Below, in pieces: positions 18,687 to 25,708 of a DNA stretch of 64,000 bases. Within the stretch, counting starts at the first letter, position 1. Each line of letters opens with the position of its first letter. Source of the DNA: Fictibacillus nanhaiensis (lineage in GTDB: Bacteria; Bacillota; Bacilli; Bacillales; Fictibacillaceae); NCBI RefSeq assembly GCF_023715445.1, contig NZ_JAMBOD010000002.1, positions 1 through 64,000 of the forward strand, given 5' to 3'. The notes beneath the pieces were generated by a model. That model had not been told where the DNA came from and made no database searches. It was given only the letters and a program-made list of their open reading frames with translations. The translations under genes were made by a program, and so were the position numbers.

Positions 18687-18989
18687 TTGACTACGATTTC
18701 CGTTTTAATGGTAGAGCCGTCAAAACGCCCGTCCATTGTGTCGATCGATAATGATTTGAGAACGTTTGAAAACATCGTGAATGGTCCTTTAGATATGCAG
18801 CCATTTTACCGTTCACCTTTTAAGATTGTATGTAACGTCGATAATGGCTATGAACTTACATACGGCAAGAAAAAACCGCGTGACAGCTTTTTCATCGTAA
18901 AGCACGATGGCCAGTTTAAAGGCATTGACCGAGCTGAAGCTGAAGAAGTCCGTGATTATCTCAAAGAGAAAATGAAGAAGTGGAAGTAA
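18687..18989 (+). CDS. DUF3846-like small protein
   Basis: A 100-residue soluble protein starting TTISVLMVEPSKRP, with KIVCNVDNGYEL in the middle and a C-terminal charged helix. It resembles DUF3846-type proteins, whose function is not established. The frame extends to an ATG at 18651. I chose the TTG at 18687 because GAGGAGG (18672-18678) lies eight bases before it. It is a single gene between two terminators. Confidence 0.65.
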   Translation: MTTISVLMVEPSKRPSIVSIDNDLRTFENIVNGPLDMQPFYRSPFKIVCNVDNGYELTYGKKKPRDSFFIVKHDGQFKGIDRAEAEEVRDYLKEKMKKWK

Positions 18990-18993
18990 TGAA

Positions 18994-19020
18994 AAGCTAG
19001 CATTTGATGCCGGCTTTTTT
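18994..19020 (+). terminator. Intrinsic terminator after the DUF3846-like gene
   Basis: A 10-bp imperfect stem (AAGCTAGCAT with ATGCCGGCTT) with a 3-nt loop is followed by a T-run. Confidence 0.75.
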
Positions 19021-19164
19021 ATTTTGGCTAAGGTTAAGCATCCAGCCAGTTGTATGAAGGTCTCGTTCTAAAAGCAGCGTGATGTAACGAGTGTTTCAAC
19101 CTTAGCGTTCTCTACTCCTACTAAGCGGACACTATACTGACTTAACACTTCAAATGGGATGAAT

Positions 19165-19279
19165 GTGTCGAAAGGTGTCGGCCTGTGAGTATATTTTATT
19201 TTCTGTGAGAATACAGTAAAAACTCGTGAGATTAAGATTCGTTTTCGTTAGATTATCGGCAAAACCCGTGAAATTAACC
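19165..19279. repeat. Dispersed repeat, copy A (about 115 bp)
   Basis: This stretch is closely similar to 25245-25359: both begin GTGTCGAAAGGTGTC, both contain CTCGTGARATTA-type subunits spaced about 25 bp apart, and both end TGARATTAA. No frame is conserved between the copies. It occupies much of the 385-bp gap between the terminator at 19020 and the SDR gene; I see no gene in that gap. Confidence 0.7.
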
Positions 19280-19405
19280 AACCTAGGAGCTTTTTAGCCT
19301 AGGAAAAGTGCTAAAAAAATCAGTTTAAAAGCATGTACCATGTTTATTCCATTGTGAGATGGGAAGAAAGGAGTTATGAGAGATCAAAAAGGAGTGATGT
19401 AGAAA

Positions 19406-20272
19406 ATGTCTAACCAAAATCATCCAACAGGACAACCCGCTCAGCACCAAAACCAACAGCCAGGTGTGGAATCGGAAATGACACCACGTCCACAATCTGA
19501 AAGTCCAACTTATAAAGGAAGCGGAAAACTGAAGAACAAATCTACCCTAATTACAGGTGGTGACAGTGGAATCGGTAAAGCAGCTGCAATCGCCTTTGCA
19601 AAGGAAGGCGCTAATGTAGCCATCGTTTATTTAGAGGAATCTGGTGATGCAGAAGAAACAAAGAGACAAATAGAAGAAGAAGGCGTGAAGTGCTTACTTA
19701 TTCGAGGAGATATTGGAGATGAGTCGTTCTGTGAACAGGCAGTTCGTGATGTGGTCGGTTCGTTCGGCGGACTTGACGTACTTGTGAACAATGCAGCAGA
19801 GCAGCACCCTCAGCAAAACTTTGAAGATATTACAGCTGAACAATTAGAAAAAACGTTCCGCACAAACATTTTCTCTATGTTCCACTTAACAAAAGCCGCT
19901 CTTCCTCATTTGAAACAAGGAAGCAGCATCATTAATACGGCTTCAATCACGGCGTATCAGGGACACCCGGAACTGATCGATTACGCTTCAACAAAAGGAG
20001 CGATCGTTTCGTTCACCCGTTCGTTATCGAATAACTTAGTGAAAAAAGGGATTCGCGTGAACGGAGTGGCACCTGGTCCGATCTGGACGCCGCTCATTCC
20101 TTCAACTTTTACAGCGGATAAAGTGGAACAGTTCGGAAAAGATACGCCGATGGGTCGTCCGGGACAGCCGGAGGAACTTGCACCAGCTTATGTGTACTTG
20201 GCAAGTGAAGACTCTTCCTACGTTTCCGGGCAGATGATTCATATTAATGGTGGTAATGTTGTGAATGGATAA
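19406..20272 (+). CDS. SDR family oxidoreductase (YdaD/YhxC/Gsp39-like)
   Basis: A 288-residue NAD(P)-dependent short-chain dehydrogenase with a polar, Gln/Pro-rich N-terminal extension of about 45 residues. The core has the cofactor motif TGGDSGIGKA (near 51), NNAAEQ (near 128), the catalytic Ser of NTASITAYQG and YASTKGA (Tyr near 194). This extended N-terminus is typical of Bacillus general-stress SDR proteins of unknown substrate. A GTTTAA-N13-GTTTAT pair near 19330 loosely resembles a sigma-B promoter, but the match is weak. AAAGGAGTG precedes the ATG. Confidence 0.9.
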   Translation: MSNQNHPTGQPAQHQNQQPGVESEMTPRPQSESPTYKGSGKLKNKSTLITGGDSGIGKAAAIAFAKEGANVAIVYLEESGDAEETKRQIEEEGVKCLLIRGDIGDESFCEQAVRDVVGSFGGLDVLVNNAAEQHPQQNFEDITAEQLEKTFRTNIFSMFHLTKAALPHLKQGSSIINTASITAYQGHPELIDYASTKGAIVSFTRSLSNNLVKKGIRVNGVAPGPIWTPLIPSTFTADKVEQFGKDTPMGRPGQPEELAPAYVYLASEDSSYVSGQMIHINGGNVVNG

Positions 20273-20274
20273 TG

Positions 20275-20312
20275 AAAAAAGCCGGCGCTGGTAAAATAGC
20301 GTCGGTTTTTTA
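20275..20312. terminator. Bidirectional terminator between convergent genes
   Basis: An A-run, an imperfect stem (GCCGGCGCT with AGCGTCGGT) and a T-run form a terminator readable in both directions. It serves the SDR gene on the plus strand and the matrix operon on the minus strand. Confidence 0.8.
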
Positions 20313-20543
20313 AATGGTATAATCCAAACTTGGCTGAAACTCTCTGAACTTGTAGTGTACCAGTTTTGAAGTATTCCACCTTTTCTCCATGAGATTCAAT
20401 TTCTTTTTTACGTAATCAAAAGGAGCAGTTCCTTTATATTCATCACCAAGGTAAATCTCACATTCGTTATTTCCTAAATAAACGACCTTTATAATGTAGC
20501 CATTCAGATGACAGATATACAAACCGTTGCCTAAGCGGATCAC
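20310..20543 (-). CDS. Small hypothetical protein downstream of the SinR paralogue
   Basis: A 77-residue protein, not recognised. It is predicted soluble, with a beta-rich first half (IKVVYLGNNECEIYLG) and a basic C-terminal half (VKKKLNLMEKRWN). Its start lies 3 bp after the stop of the upstream SinR-like gene, so it is the last gene of the tapA-like operon. It ends inside the bidirectional terminator. No signal peptide or membrane segment is seen. Confidence 0.6.
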   Translation of the reverse strand: MIRLGNGLYICHLNGYIIKVVYLGNNECEIYLGDEYKGTAPFDYVKKKLNLMEKRWNTSKLVHYKFREFQPSLDYTI

Positions 20544-20546
20544 GCT

Positions 20547-20876
20547 TCACACCTCTTCTTTCAAGGAATGTTTCCAAGCTTCATAGGCAAGGAAAGCACG
20601 TATTTCTTCCTTATTAATTCCTATTTCCTTCGCTTGCGTAACAAGCTCAACCCATTCAGGATCAAGCTGCTCGACCTGAATATTTAACAGTTGTTCCACA
20701 GGTACCTCCAACGCTTTAGCCAATTTTTGTATCATATGCGCAGACGGGTTGGTTTTATGACTTTCAATGCTGCTTAAATAGCCTTTTGATATTCTTGCCT
20801 TCTTGGCAAGCTTCGTGATGCTGAGACCTTTTCTTAATCGAAGCTTTTTTATTTGCTTTCCGAGACTATCATTCAT
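20547..20876 (-). CDS. SinR-like repressor (XRE HTH plus SinI/SinR dimerisation tail)
   Basis: A 109-residue SinR paralogue. Residues 1-62 form an XRE helix-turn-helix (LSITKLAKKARISKGYLSSI). The tail LDPEWVELVTQAKEIGINKE is the SinR/SinI interaction segment. The frame extends to a TTG at 20885 that sits on the GGAAG site; the ATG at 20876 is better placed. It is encoded in the same direction and next to the tapA-sipW-tasA-sortase genes, whose promoter has SinR-type boxes. An autoregulated matrix repressor is therefore likely. The canonical sinI-sinR pair is at 52191-52741. Confidence 0.9.
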   Translation of the reverse strand: MNDSLGKQIKKLRLRKGLSITKLAKKARISKGYLSSIESHKTNPSAHMIQKLAKALEVPVEQLLNIQVEQLDPEWVELVTQAKEIGINKEEIRAFLAYEAWKHSLKEEV

Positions 20877-20894
20877 GATTAACAACTTCCTTTG

Positions 20895-21521
20895 CTATAA
20901 AACCTCCTCTTTATCCAGAACAGCTTTTACAATATAGCGGTGGGTTGGATTTTTCATGGGATGACACGTAATCAAGGTAAGGGTGCTTTCAGATGCATCT
21001 TTTTTGAGCACTGACAAATCATCAGGCAGCACGATCATTTCGTCGATAATTCGATATGTAAGCTTTTTGTCTTTCGTTATTACGCGGATCGTGTCCCCCA
21101 CTTCCACTTCAGGCAAGCGGTTGAACTGCTTTCCATACGTGTAACTCCGATGAGCAGCAATCGCCGAATTTCCAACCTCCCCAACAGGAGAGGTGCCTTT
21201 TAGATGTCCCGCTGCTACTTTTAAATTAGCTTGGGAGGCACCTTCCATGATCGGGATGGTTAAATCGATCTTGTTAATTTCGAGCTTGCCGATGATTCCG
21301 TTCTTTGTTTTTTGAGGAGTGGGTGTGTTCTTAGGCTGACTTTCATCTAAAAAAACATCATCCAGCTGTTGGTAGCTCTGTAGGATTTCAGAATCTTCAT
21401 CGCTAGATTCCCAGTCTTCCAACAGCTGCTTTTCCTGATAGGAGTAGTACATACTTTTAGCTTTCGGATAAAACATCGTACTCAAGCCTGCTGCAATCAA
21501 GAGATAGGCGAGCCACTTCAT
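20895..21521 (-). CDS. Class D sortase
   Basis: A membrane-bound cysteine transpeptidase that links LPXTG proteins to the cell wall. An N-terminal membrane anchor (about 3-18) is followed by a polar linker and the sortase barrel. The catalytic His is in AIAAHRSYTYG (near 122), the Cys in TLITCHPMKNP (near 187) and the Arg in THRYIV. It is 208 residues long, fitting class D enzymes. It follows the LPXTG substrate gene by 3 bp, so this is a dedicated substrate-sortase pair inside the matrix operon. Confidence 0.93.
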   Translation of the reverse strand: MKWLAYLLIAAGLSTMFYPKAKSMYYSYQEKQLLEDWESSDEDSEILQSYQQLDDVFLDESQPKNTPTPQKTKNGIIGKLEINKIDLTIPIMEGASQANLKVAAGHLKGTSPVGEVGNSAIAAHRSYTYGKQFNRLPEVEVGDTIRVITKDKKLTYRIIDEMIVLPDDLSVLKKDASESTLTLITCHPMKNPTHRYIVKAVLDKEEVL

Positions 21522-21524
21522 CCC

Positions 21525-22391
21525 TTACCCTCGTTTAAAAGGATTTGGAATGATAGATTTCTTGATGAGCAACAGACCAAGTCCAGCGAGTGAGATGAAG
21601 AATCCAGACAAAATGATGAATATCGGATTATCCTCACCAGTCTGTGGCAGTGAACCTGTATTTTTGCTTGGCGGGTCAGCCGGTTTCGTTGGTGTCGGGT
21701 TGTTGCTTGGTGGTTCATTTGTACCCGGCGGCTCATTATCGTTCGGTGGCGGTTCGTTGTCATCTGGAGGATCCGGTGGGTCTCCATCGTCCGGTGGATC
21801 TGGTGGATCTCCGTCATCTGGCGGATCTGGTGGATCTCCATCGTCTGGTGGATCCGGTGGATCTCCGTCGTCCGGAGGATCTGGTGGGTCTCCGTCATCT
21901 GGTGGGTCTGGTGGATTGTTTCGACCCTCAGCATACAAAATGAACTCAACTTCAGTACCTAAACCTTGGAACTCATTACCTGATGAGAAAGGAAACTCAA
22001 CGGTTAGAGTTATTTTTTCTTGAGAATGACTAGAGAGTGCCCGCGGGGCCAAACCCGTAAACGAACCTAGGCTCCCATCATATAAAACAGTCGAATTGTC
22101 CTTAACTTCTAGTTGAAGCTGATTGTATAAAAGATCAGACCCGGATTTTTTACGAGAATTAAAATTATAGGTGAAGTTTTGGTTTCCGTTATTTTGAATC
22201 GTAAGTTCACGAATCATTAGATCTCCGGGTTTGAGATTTGATACATTAAATAACACGTCTGCAGGTAAAGTAGCCAGATCAATTTCCTTTACAGCTGTAT
22301 CTGCACCTGTTTTTCCCGTTGGTAAAAACAAGACAACAGTTAGAATAAAAATTGAATAGATAGCAATTAATTTTAAGTGTGATTTTTTCAT
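21525..22391 (-). CDS. LPXTG-anchored surface protein with TasA/camelysin-like domain
   Basis: A 288-residue exported protein. A signal peptide (about 1-30) is followed by a domain with NLKPGDLMIRELTIQNNG, very close to the NLKPGDSMQREIVLSNKG of the neighbouring TasA-like protein. Then come a Pro/Asp-rich spacer of six PPDPPDDGD repeats, a Pro/Asn linker, and a sorting signal LPQTG (near 252) with hydrophobic segment and basic tail. It looks like a TasA-fold module tethered to peptidoglycan by the adjacent sortase. A partial terminator lies between it and tasA. Confidence 0.88.
   Translation of the reverse strand: MKKSHLKLIAIYSIFILTVVLFLPTGKTGADTAVKEIDLATLPADVLFNVSNLKPGDLMIRELTIQNNGNQNFTYNFNSRKKSGSDLLYNQLQLEVKDNSTVLYDGSLGSFTGLAPRALSSHSQEKITLTVEFPFSSGNEFQGLGTEVEFILYAEGRNNPPDPPDDGDPPDPPDDGDPPDPPDDGDPPDPPDDGDPPDPPDDGDPPDPPDDNEPPPNDNEPPGTNEPPSNNPTPTKPADPPSKNTGSLPQTGEDNPIFIILSGFFISLAGLGLLLIKKSIIPNPFKRG
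21761..21918 (-). repeat. 27-bp tandem repeat encoding PPDPPDDGD
   Basis: Six near-identical 27-bp units encode the extended Pro/Asp spacer of the LPXTG protein. Synonymous differences among the units (TCGTCC, TCATCT, TCGTCT on the plus strand) show they are not a very recent expansion. Such repeats commonly vary in number between strains. Confidence 0.85.
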
Positions 22392-22430
22392 TGTTTAACC
22401 TCACTTTAAATTCGTTTGAGGCTATAGCAA

Positions 22431-22451
22431 AAGGCGGGCTAAACCCGCCTT
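22431..22451 (-). terminator. Partial terminator between tasA-like and LPXTG genes
   Basis: An 8-bp GC-rich stem (AAGGCGGG/CCCGCCTT) with a 5-nt loop is followed by TTTTG on the minus strand. The short U-run suggests incomplete termination, which would make the fibre protein more abundant than the anchor and sortase. Confidence 0.65.
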
Positions 22452-22474
22452 CTCTTTTAAAAATTAACAATATC

Positions 22475-23239
22475 TTAGTCTTCAGATCCTGCTCTTTCGT
22501 TAATATTTGATCCAGCACCATTAGCTCCATCGTTACTTGTATGCTCTTTCGCACCCCACTGGTTAGCTGTGAAATTGAATGTAACATCTGCTTTATCATT
22601 CATAAATTCATTTCCAGCAGTTCCTTTAAATGTAATTTTAATAACAAGTTTGTCATTATCAGACGGAACAACCGGAATACCTGTATAAGCTCCATCAGTA
22701 TTAACAGGAGCAACGTTTAAATAATCACCTTCATGTACGATTCCTGCAGCTGCCCAATCTGCTGATGTAAATGTATCGAGGTCATGTAAAGTAATTCCGT
22801 GTGACGGCTCAATAAGCTTAAAGTTAGCTACAGGATCGGATGCGCCTGGAATATAATCTGCATATAGGAGTTCAACATTAAATTGGTCTAATATCTCTTG
22901 ATCAGTATTTACGCCACCTAAATCTGAATCTCCATTGAGATTTGCTCCCCCATCTGTTACATCAATCACAGTGTCTAATAGTACATTTTTAATTGCTAAT
23001 GTACCTTTATTTGATAAAACAATTTCTCTTTGCATACTGTCACCAGGTTTTAAGTTCTGAAGGTCAAAATTCATTGGAACTGTTCCATTAGCTGCTATTC
23101 CTAAATCCAATGTTCCTGTTTTAAAAATATTATCAGTTTTTTCTGTATCAGAAAACGCTGCCCAAGTTCCCCCACCGATCATCGCCAATCCTAGTGCACC
23201 AGATGCTACCCCTAAACCTAACTTCTTCTTGATACTCAT
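22475..23239 (-). CDS. tasA: TasA/camelysin (CalY) family biofilm fibre protein
   Basis: This is the main secreted fibre subunit of Bacillus biofilm matrix. It begins with a signal peptide ending GGTWAAFSDTE, the cleavage context recognised by SipW-type peptidases. The mature part has TGTLDLGI, LQNLKPGDSMQREIVLSNKG and a C-terminal beta-rich half, as in TasA/CalY. It is 254 residues long from the ATG at 23239, which has better spacing to GGGAGG than the ATG at 23245. It follows sipW, as in B. subtilis. Confidence 0.92.
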   Translation of the reverse strand: MSIKKKLGLGVASGALGLAMIGGGTWAAFSDTEKTDNIFKTGTLDLGIAANGTVPMNFDLQNLKPGDSMQREIVLSNKGTLAIKNVLLDTVIDVTDGGANLNGDSDLGGVNTDQEILDQFNVELLYADYIPGASDPVANFKLIEPSHGITLHDLDTFTSADWAAAGIVHEGDYLNVAPVNTDGAYTGIPVVPSDNDKLVIKITFKGTAGNEFMNDKADVTFNFTANQWGAKEHTSNDGANGAGSNINERAGSED

Positions 23240-23324
23240 TAACATTTTCCTCCCTATCGCCCACTCTTCATGGGTATGTAGTTTTTATATTGAGCCCCCA
23301 TTTGGGGGATTCAACCAAAGTTAA

Positions 23325-23891
23325 TTAACCATTAATTGTTGTTTCTTTGTTTTTTGATGGATCTAATTCTCTTACTGTTTGCCAGACCGTAATCCCGGAG
23401 TAAATCAATAAGAACAAACCCGGCAGTATTAAAAGCATTGCTGTGCCCTCTTTTGATTTTGCAAAATCCATCGTATAGCCTAAGAAAGGTATCGTAAATC
23501 CTTTGTATTCACCTACAACATTCTTGGAAAATATTGGGTCTTTATCCGGATCTTCGTTGTTATCACCCTTGGTAATATATTGTGTTTGTTCACCTTGACC
23601 TCGCACTTCCAAAACTCTGTGAGTTACAAGTGAGTTATCTTCTTTTAGGAATGTAATAATATCGCCTTTTTGAAAACGAGTCATATCTCCGTCTGGTTTT
23701 ATCGCGATAATAGATCCTGTTTGAATGCTCGGTTCCATTGATCCTGAAAGAACTGTTTTTAATTGATAACCCAAGAAGTTCGGTTCTCCACCAGAAGCTT
23801 TAGATGAAATGACGACAAAGGCCATGAATAATAGAGATAAAAATAATATGGAAGTAATGATTCTGCTCATCCAAATCTTTGCTTTAATCAA
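23325..23891 (-). CDS. sipW: ER-type signal peptidase I, SipW
   Basis: This membrane signal peptidase processes TasA and TapA. It has an N-terminal membrane segment (about 8-30), the catalytic Ser in VLSGSMEPSI (near 50), DIITF, and the His of VTHRV (near 90). His in place of the Lys of other type I enzymes marks the SipW/archaeal-ER subtype. A C-terminal membrane segment (about 150-172) is also present. It is encoded between tapA and tasA with a 20-bp gap to tapA. Confidence 0.94.
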   Translation of the reverse strand: MIKAKIWMSRIITSILFLSLLFMAFVVISSKASGGEPNFLGYQLKTVLSGSMEPSIQTGSIIAIKPDGDMTRFQKGDIITFLKEDNSLVTHRVLEVRGQGEQTQYITKGDNNEDPDKDPIFSKNVVGEYKGFTIPFLGYTMDFAKSKEGTAMLLILPGLFLLIYSGITVWQTVRELDPSKNKETTING

Positions 23892-23911
23892 AATTTTTCA
23901 CCTCAGAATTT

Positions 23912-24772
23912 TTATTGTGTATCTGTACCTGAATTTGGTTCATCTTCAGATTCTTCCTCTGTACGTTCTTGTTGTGTACTATCCGAGCTCTCATTACTGC
24001 TTTCTTCTGTTTCATCTGGTGTTTCTTGCTGTTCTGGTTCTTCGTTAGGAGGAGTCGCTTCATCATTAGTCTCTGTTTCATCAGGTACCTGCGTACCTTC
24101 TTCCTGCTGAGGAGTATCTGCTGGTAGTTCGGCATTGCTATCAGGTTGTTCTACATTATTTAAACTCGGAAAGATAACAGTGATTTCACTGCTCCATAGG
24201 TCTTTTTCAGGATTACCATTTCCTCCTCCTGTACCGTTTGGATCACCGTGGAGTGGTCTTTGAAAAGCTCTAAACATGTATTTGCCTGACTCTGTGGGTG
24301 TATACTCAAGGGAATGTTCTTCATTAACTGCTAACTTAGGAACAGTACCACTACTAACTTTTGTTCCATTCTTTGGACTTCCTGATCCTATTGGTGTCCT
24401 ATAAACTTCATAAATTACTGTTCCAGCCATATCTTCATTACCAACATTTTTAATAATGGCTGTAATTCCTTTATAGTCCCCGATAACAGGGTCTATAAAT
24501 TCCAAGGAACTTCGATCCCAAACTACATCATCATCCGGTGGAATATCCCATTGTGCCGTAATAGAAAAACCTGTTGTTTCAATATCATTAAATAATGCAT
24601 TTGTAGTCCCTATCAGAGATATCAACGAAAAGGTAGTAGTTAATACAATCATTGCTAACTTTACACATAAGATGTATGCCCAATGTTTATTTCTAAATTT
24701 CCTAAGCCGTTTATTTCTTATGACAATCCCCACCTTTGCAAGAGGATGATTTTTGTTCGTTTTAAAGAACAT
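23912..24772 (-). CDS. tapA: TapA-like amyloid fibre anchoring/assembly protein
   Basis: A 286-residue secreted protein with an N-terminal basic region, a hydrophobic segment (about 32-56) and the SipW-type context NALFNDIETTGFSI, close to the AFHDIETFDVSL of B. subtilis TapA. A beta-rich middle domain is followed by a Glu/Thr/Pro-rich acidic, low-complexity tail. In TasA systems this protein anchors fibres and promotes their assembly. No clear Shine-Dalgarno precedes the ATG at 24772, and a SinR-type operator overlaps it. An internal start is possible. Confidence 0.85.
   Translation of the reverse strand: MFFKTNKNHPLAKVGIVIRNKRLRKFRNKHWAYILCVKLAMIVLTTTFSLISLIGTTNALFNDIETTGFSITAQWDIPPDDDVVWDRSSLEFIDPVIGDYKGITAIIKNVGNEDMAGTVIYEVYRTPIGSGSPKNGTKVSSGTVPKLAVNEEHSLEYTPTESGKYMFRAFQRPLHGDPNGTGGGNGNPEKDLWSSEITVIFPSLNNVEQPDSNAELPADTPQQEEGTQVPDETETNDEATPPNEEPEQQETPDETEESSNESSDSTQQERTEEESEDEPNSGTDTQ
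24755..24770. promoter_or_regulatory. SinR-type operator overlapping the tapA start codon
   Basis: GTTCGTTTTAAAGAAC is an inverted repeat that contains a perfect GTTCTTT on the minus strand, matching the B. subtilis SinR consensus GTTCTYT. It covers the tapA ATG and first codons. A near-identical palindrome lies 161 bp upstream at 24916. Confidence 0.75.
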
Positions 24773-24785
24773 TTATGTTGTTATT

Positions 24786-24839
24786 ATAGAACGTAATACC
24801 TAGTTTAAAAACCCTCATTTAAGGTCATTTATGTTCTTT
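24786..24839. promoter_or_regulatory. Two additional single SinR-type half-sites
   Basis: GTTCTAT on the minus strand (24786-24792, one mismatch) and GTTCTTT on the plus strand (24833-24839, perfect consensus) lie between the two palindromic operators. The first overlaps a TATAAT-like element (minus strand, 24783-24788). Confidence 0.5.
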
Positions 24840-24915
24840 TCAGCGTACAAATGTACTAATTACCTTCCTTTTTCTTCAATTTTCATAAAATATTGTAATT
24901 TTTAAAGTACATTAT

Positions 24916-24931
24916 GTTCATTTTAAAGAAC
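24916..24931. promoter_or_regulatory. Upstream SinR-type palindromic operator
   Basis: GTTCATTTTAAAGAAC is the second copy of the palindrome at 24755 with one base changed. The pair, 161 bp apart, suggests cooperative or looping repression of the tapA operon. Confidence 0.7.
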
Positions 24932-25021
24932 AATTTTAATGTAGACTATAAGGCTCCTAAATATTGTGTATTTGAATAACCTAATATCAAGTTATAACAC
25001 GTCTAATTTAGGGGGTGCCCT

Positions 25022-25138
25022 GTGTCTATGGTTAAAATGAAGTATCACAGAATAATGCTGAAGTACTTTATAAAAGTTGAAATGATGGCAAACTGGAAGC
25101 AAAATTTTCAAAGAAAATCGATTATCACGATAATATGA
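25022..25138 (+). CDS. Possible 38-residue small protein divergent from tapA
   Basis: A GTG start with AGGGGG six bases upstream opens a 38-codon frame encoding a basic, Met/Lys-rich peptide (SMVKMKYHRIMLKYF). No family is recognised and no signal peptide is seen. It lies in a 930-bp stretch that has no other gene, just upstream of the SinR operators. It could be a divergent small regulator or chance. Confidence 0.2.
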   Translation: MSMVKMKYHRIMLKYFIKVEMMANWKQNFQRKSIITII

Positions 25139-25244
25139 TTCAATTATTTCTAACGAGGGTTGTTCGTTAAAATTGTTACGAAGCTGTCTCAATTGGAACT
25201 TTAAGTTCTTATTGGAAAAGCTTTATATTTTGAACGTTGGGCAA

Positions 25245-25359
25245 GTGTCGAAAGGTGTCTCCTCGCGAGTATATTTATATTTCAGTGAAATTCCGGCAAA
25301 AACTCGTGAAATTAGGATACATTTTCGTGAGATTATCAGCAAAACTCGTGAGATTAATC
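25245..25359. repeat. Dispersed repeat, copy B (about 115 bp)
   Basis: This is the second copy of the element at 19165-19279. Sub-repeats of about 25 bp with CTCGTGAAATTA, TTCGTGAGATTA and CTCGTGAGATTA are clearer here. Apart from this repeat, the operators and the terminator at 25465, the region 24773-25708 shows no convincing gene. Confidence 0.7.
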
Positions 25360-25464
25360 CCCGTATGGTCTTCCCTGGCTTAATAAAAGCCGCAAAAGTA
25401 CCCTGAAGACACCCCACCATTCAAATAAAGAACAGTTTTGTTTCCAAACTGCACTTTATCCCAT

Positions 25465-25507
25465 AAAAAAGAGGACGGCCGCTATAGTTCCGGTTCATCC
25501 TCTTTTT
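25465..25507. terminator. Bidirectional terminator-like hairpin
   Basis: An A-run plus GAGGA pairs with TCCTC plus a T-run, with a small inner CGG/CCG stem. It has T-runs on both strands. No adjacent gene needs it, so it may be left over from a deleted gene. Confidence 0.6.
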
Positions 25508-25708
25508 AATTTGCTTTATTCCCAACTAGCATAGAGTGCAATTGGGTCATACTCGTTTAGTCAGCCGGTTGTTTAATTGAAACAAATATTGGAGAGACAT
25601 CGACTAATACTATAAATAACTATTAGTTATTACAAAATATAACAAAATATTCCCTATTTTTTAAATTTATGGTAATTTTAGGATGATAAACATTCAGGAG
25701 GCGAAAAA

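Noticed and set aside
19321-19346. Sigma-B promoter for the SDR gene
   Set aside because: GTTTAA-N13-GTTTAT matches the -35 but only four of six -10 bases; mentioned as a possibility only.
21550-22023. 157-codon plus-strand frame with Ser/Gly repeats
   Set aside because: It is the antisense shadow of the PPDPPDDGD repeat in the LPXTG gene; the real gene has a signal peptide, LPQTG signal and operon context on the minus strand.
24783-24788. TATAAT-like -10 giving a nearly leaderless tapA mRNA
   Set aside because: It would place the start about 5 nt from the ATG and has no -35 at normal spacing; more likely chance in an AT-rich region, although an internal tapA start remains possible.
25173-25406. 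Open frames on both strands over repeat copy B
   Set aside because: They arise from the low-complexity dispersed repeat; copy A does not keep the frame and no ribosome site is present.
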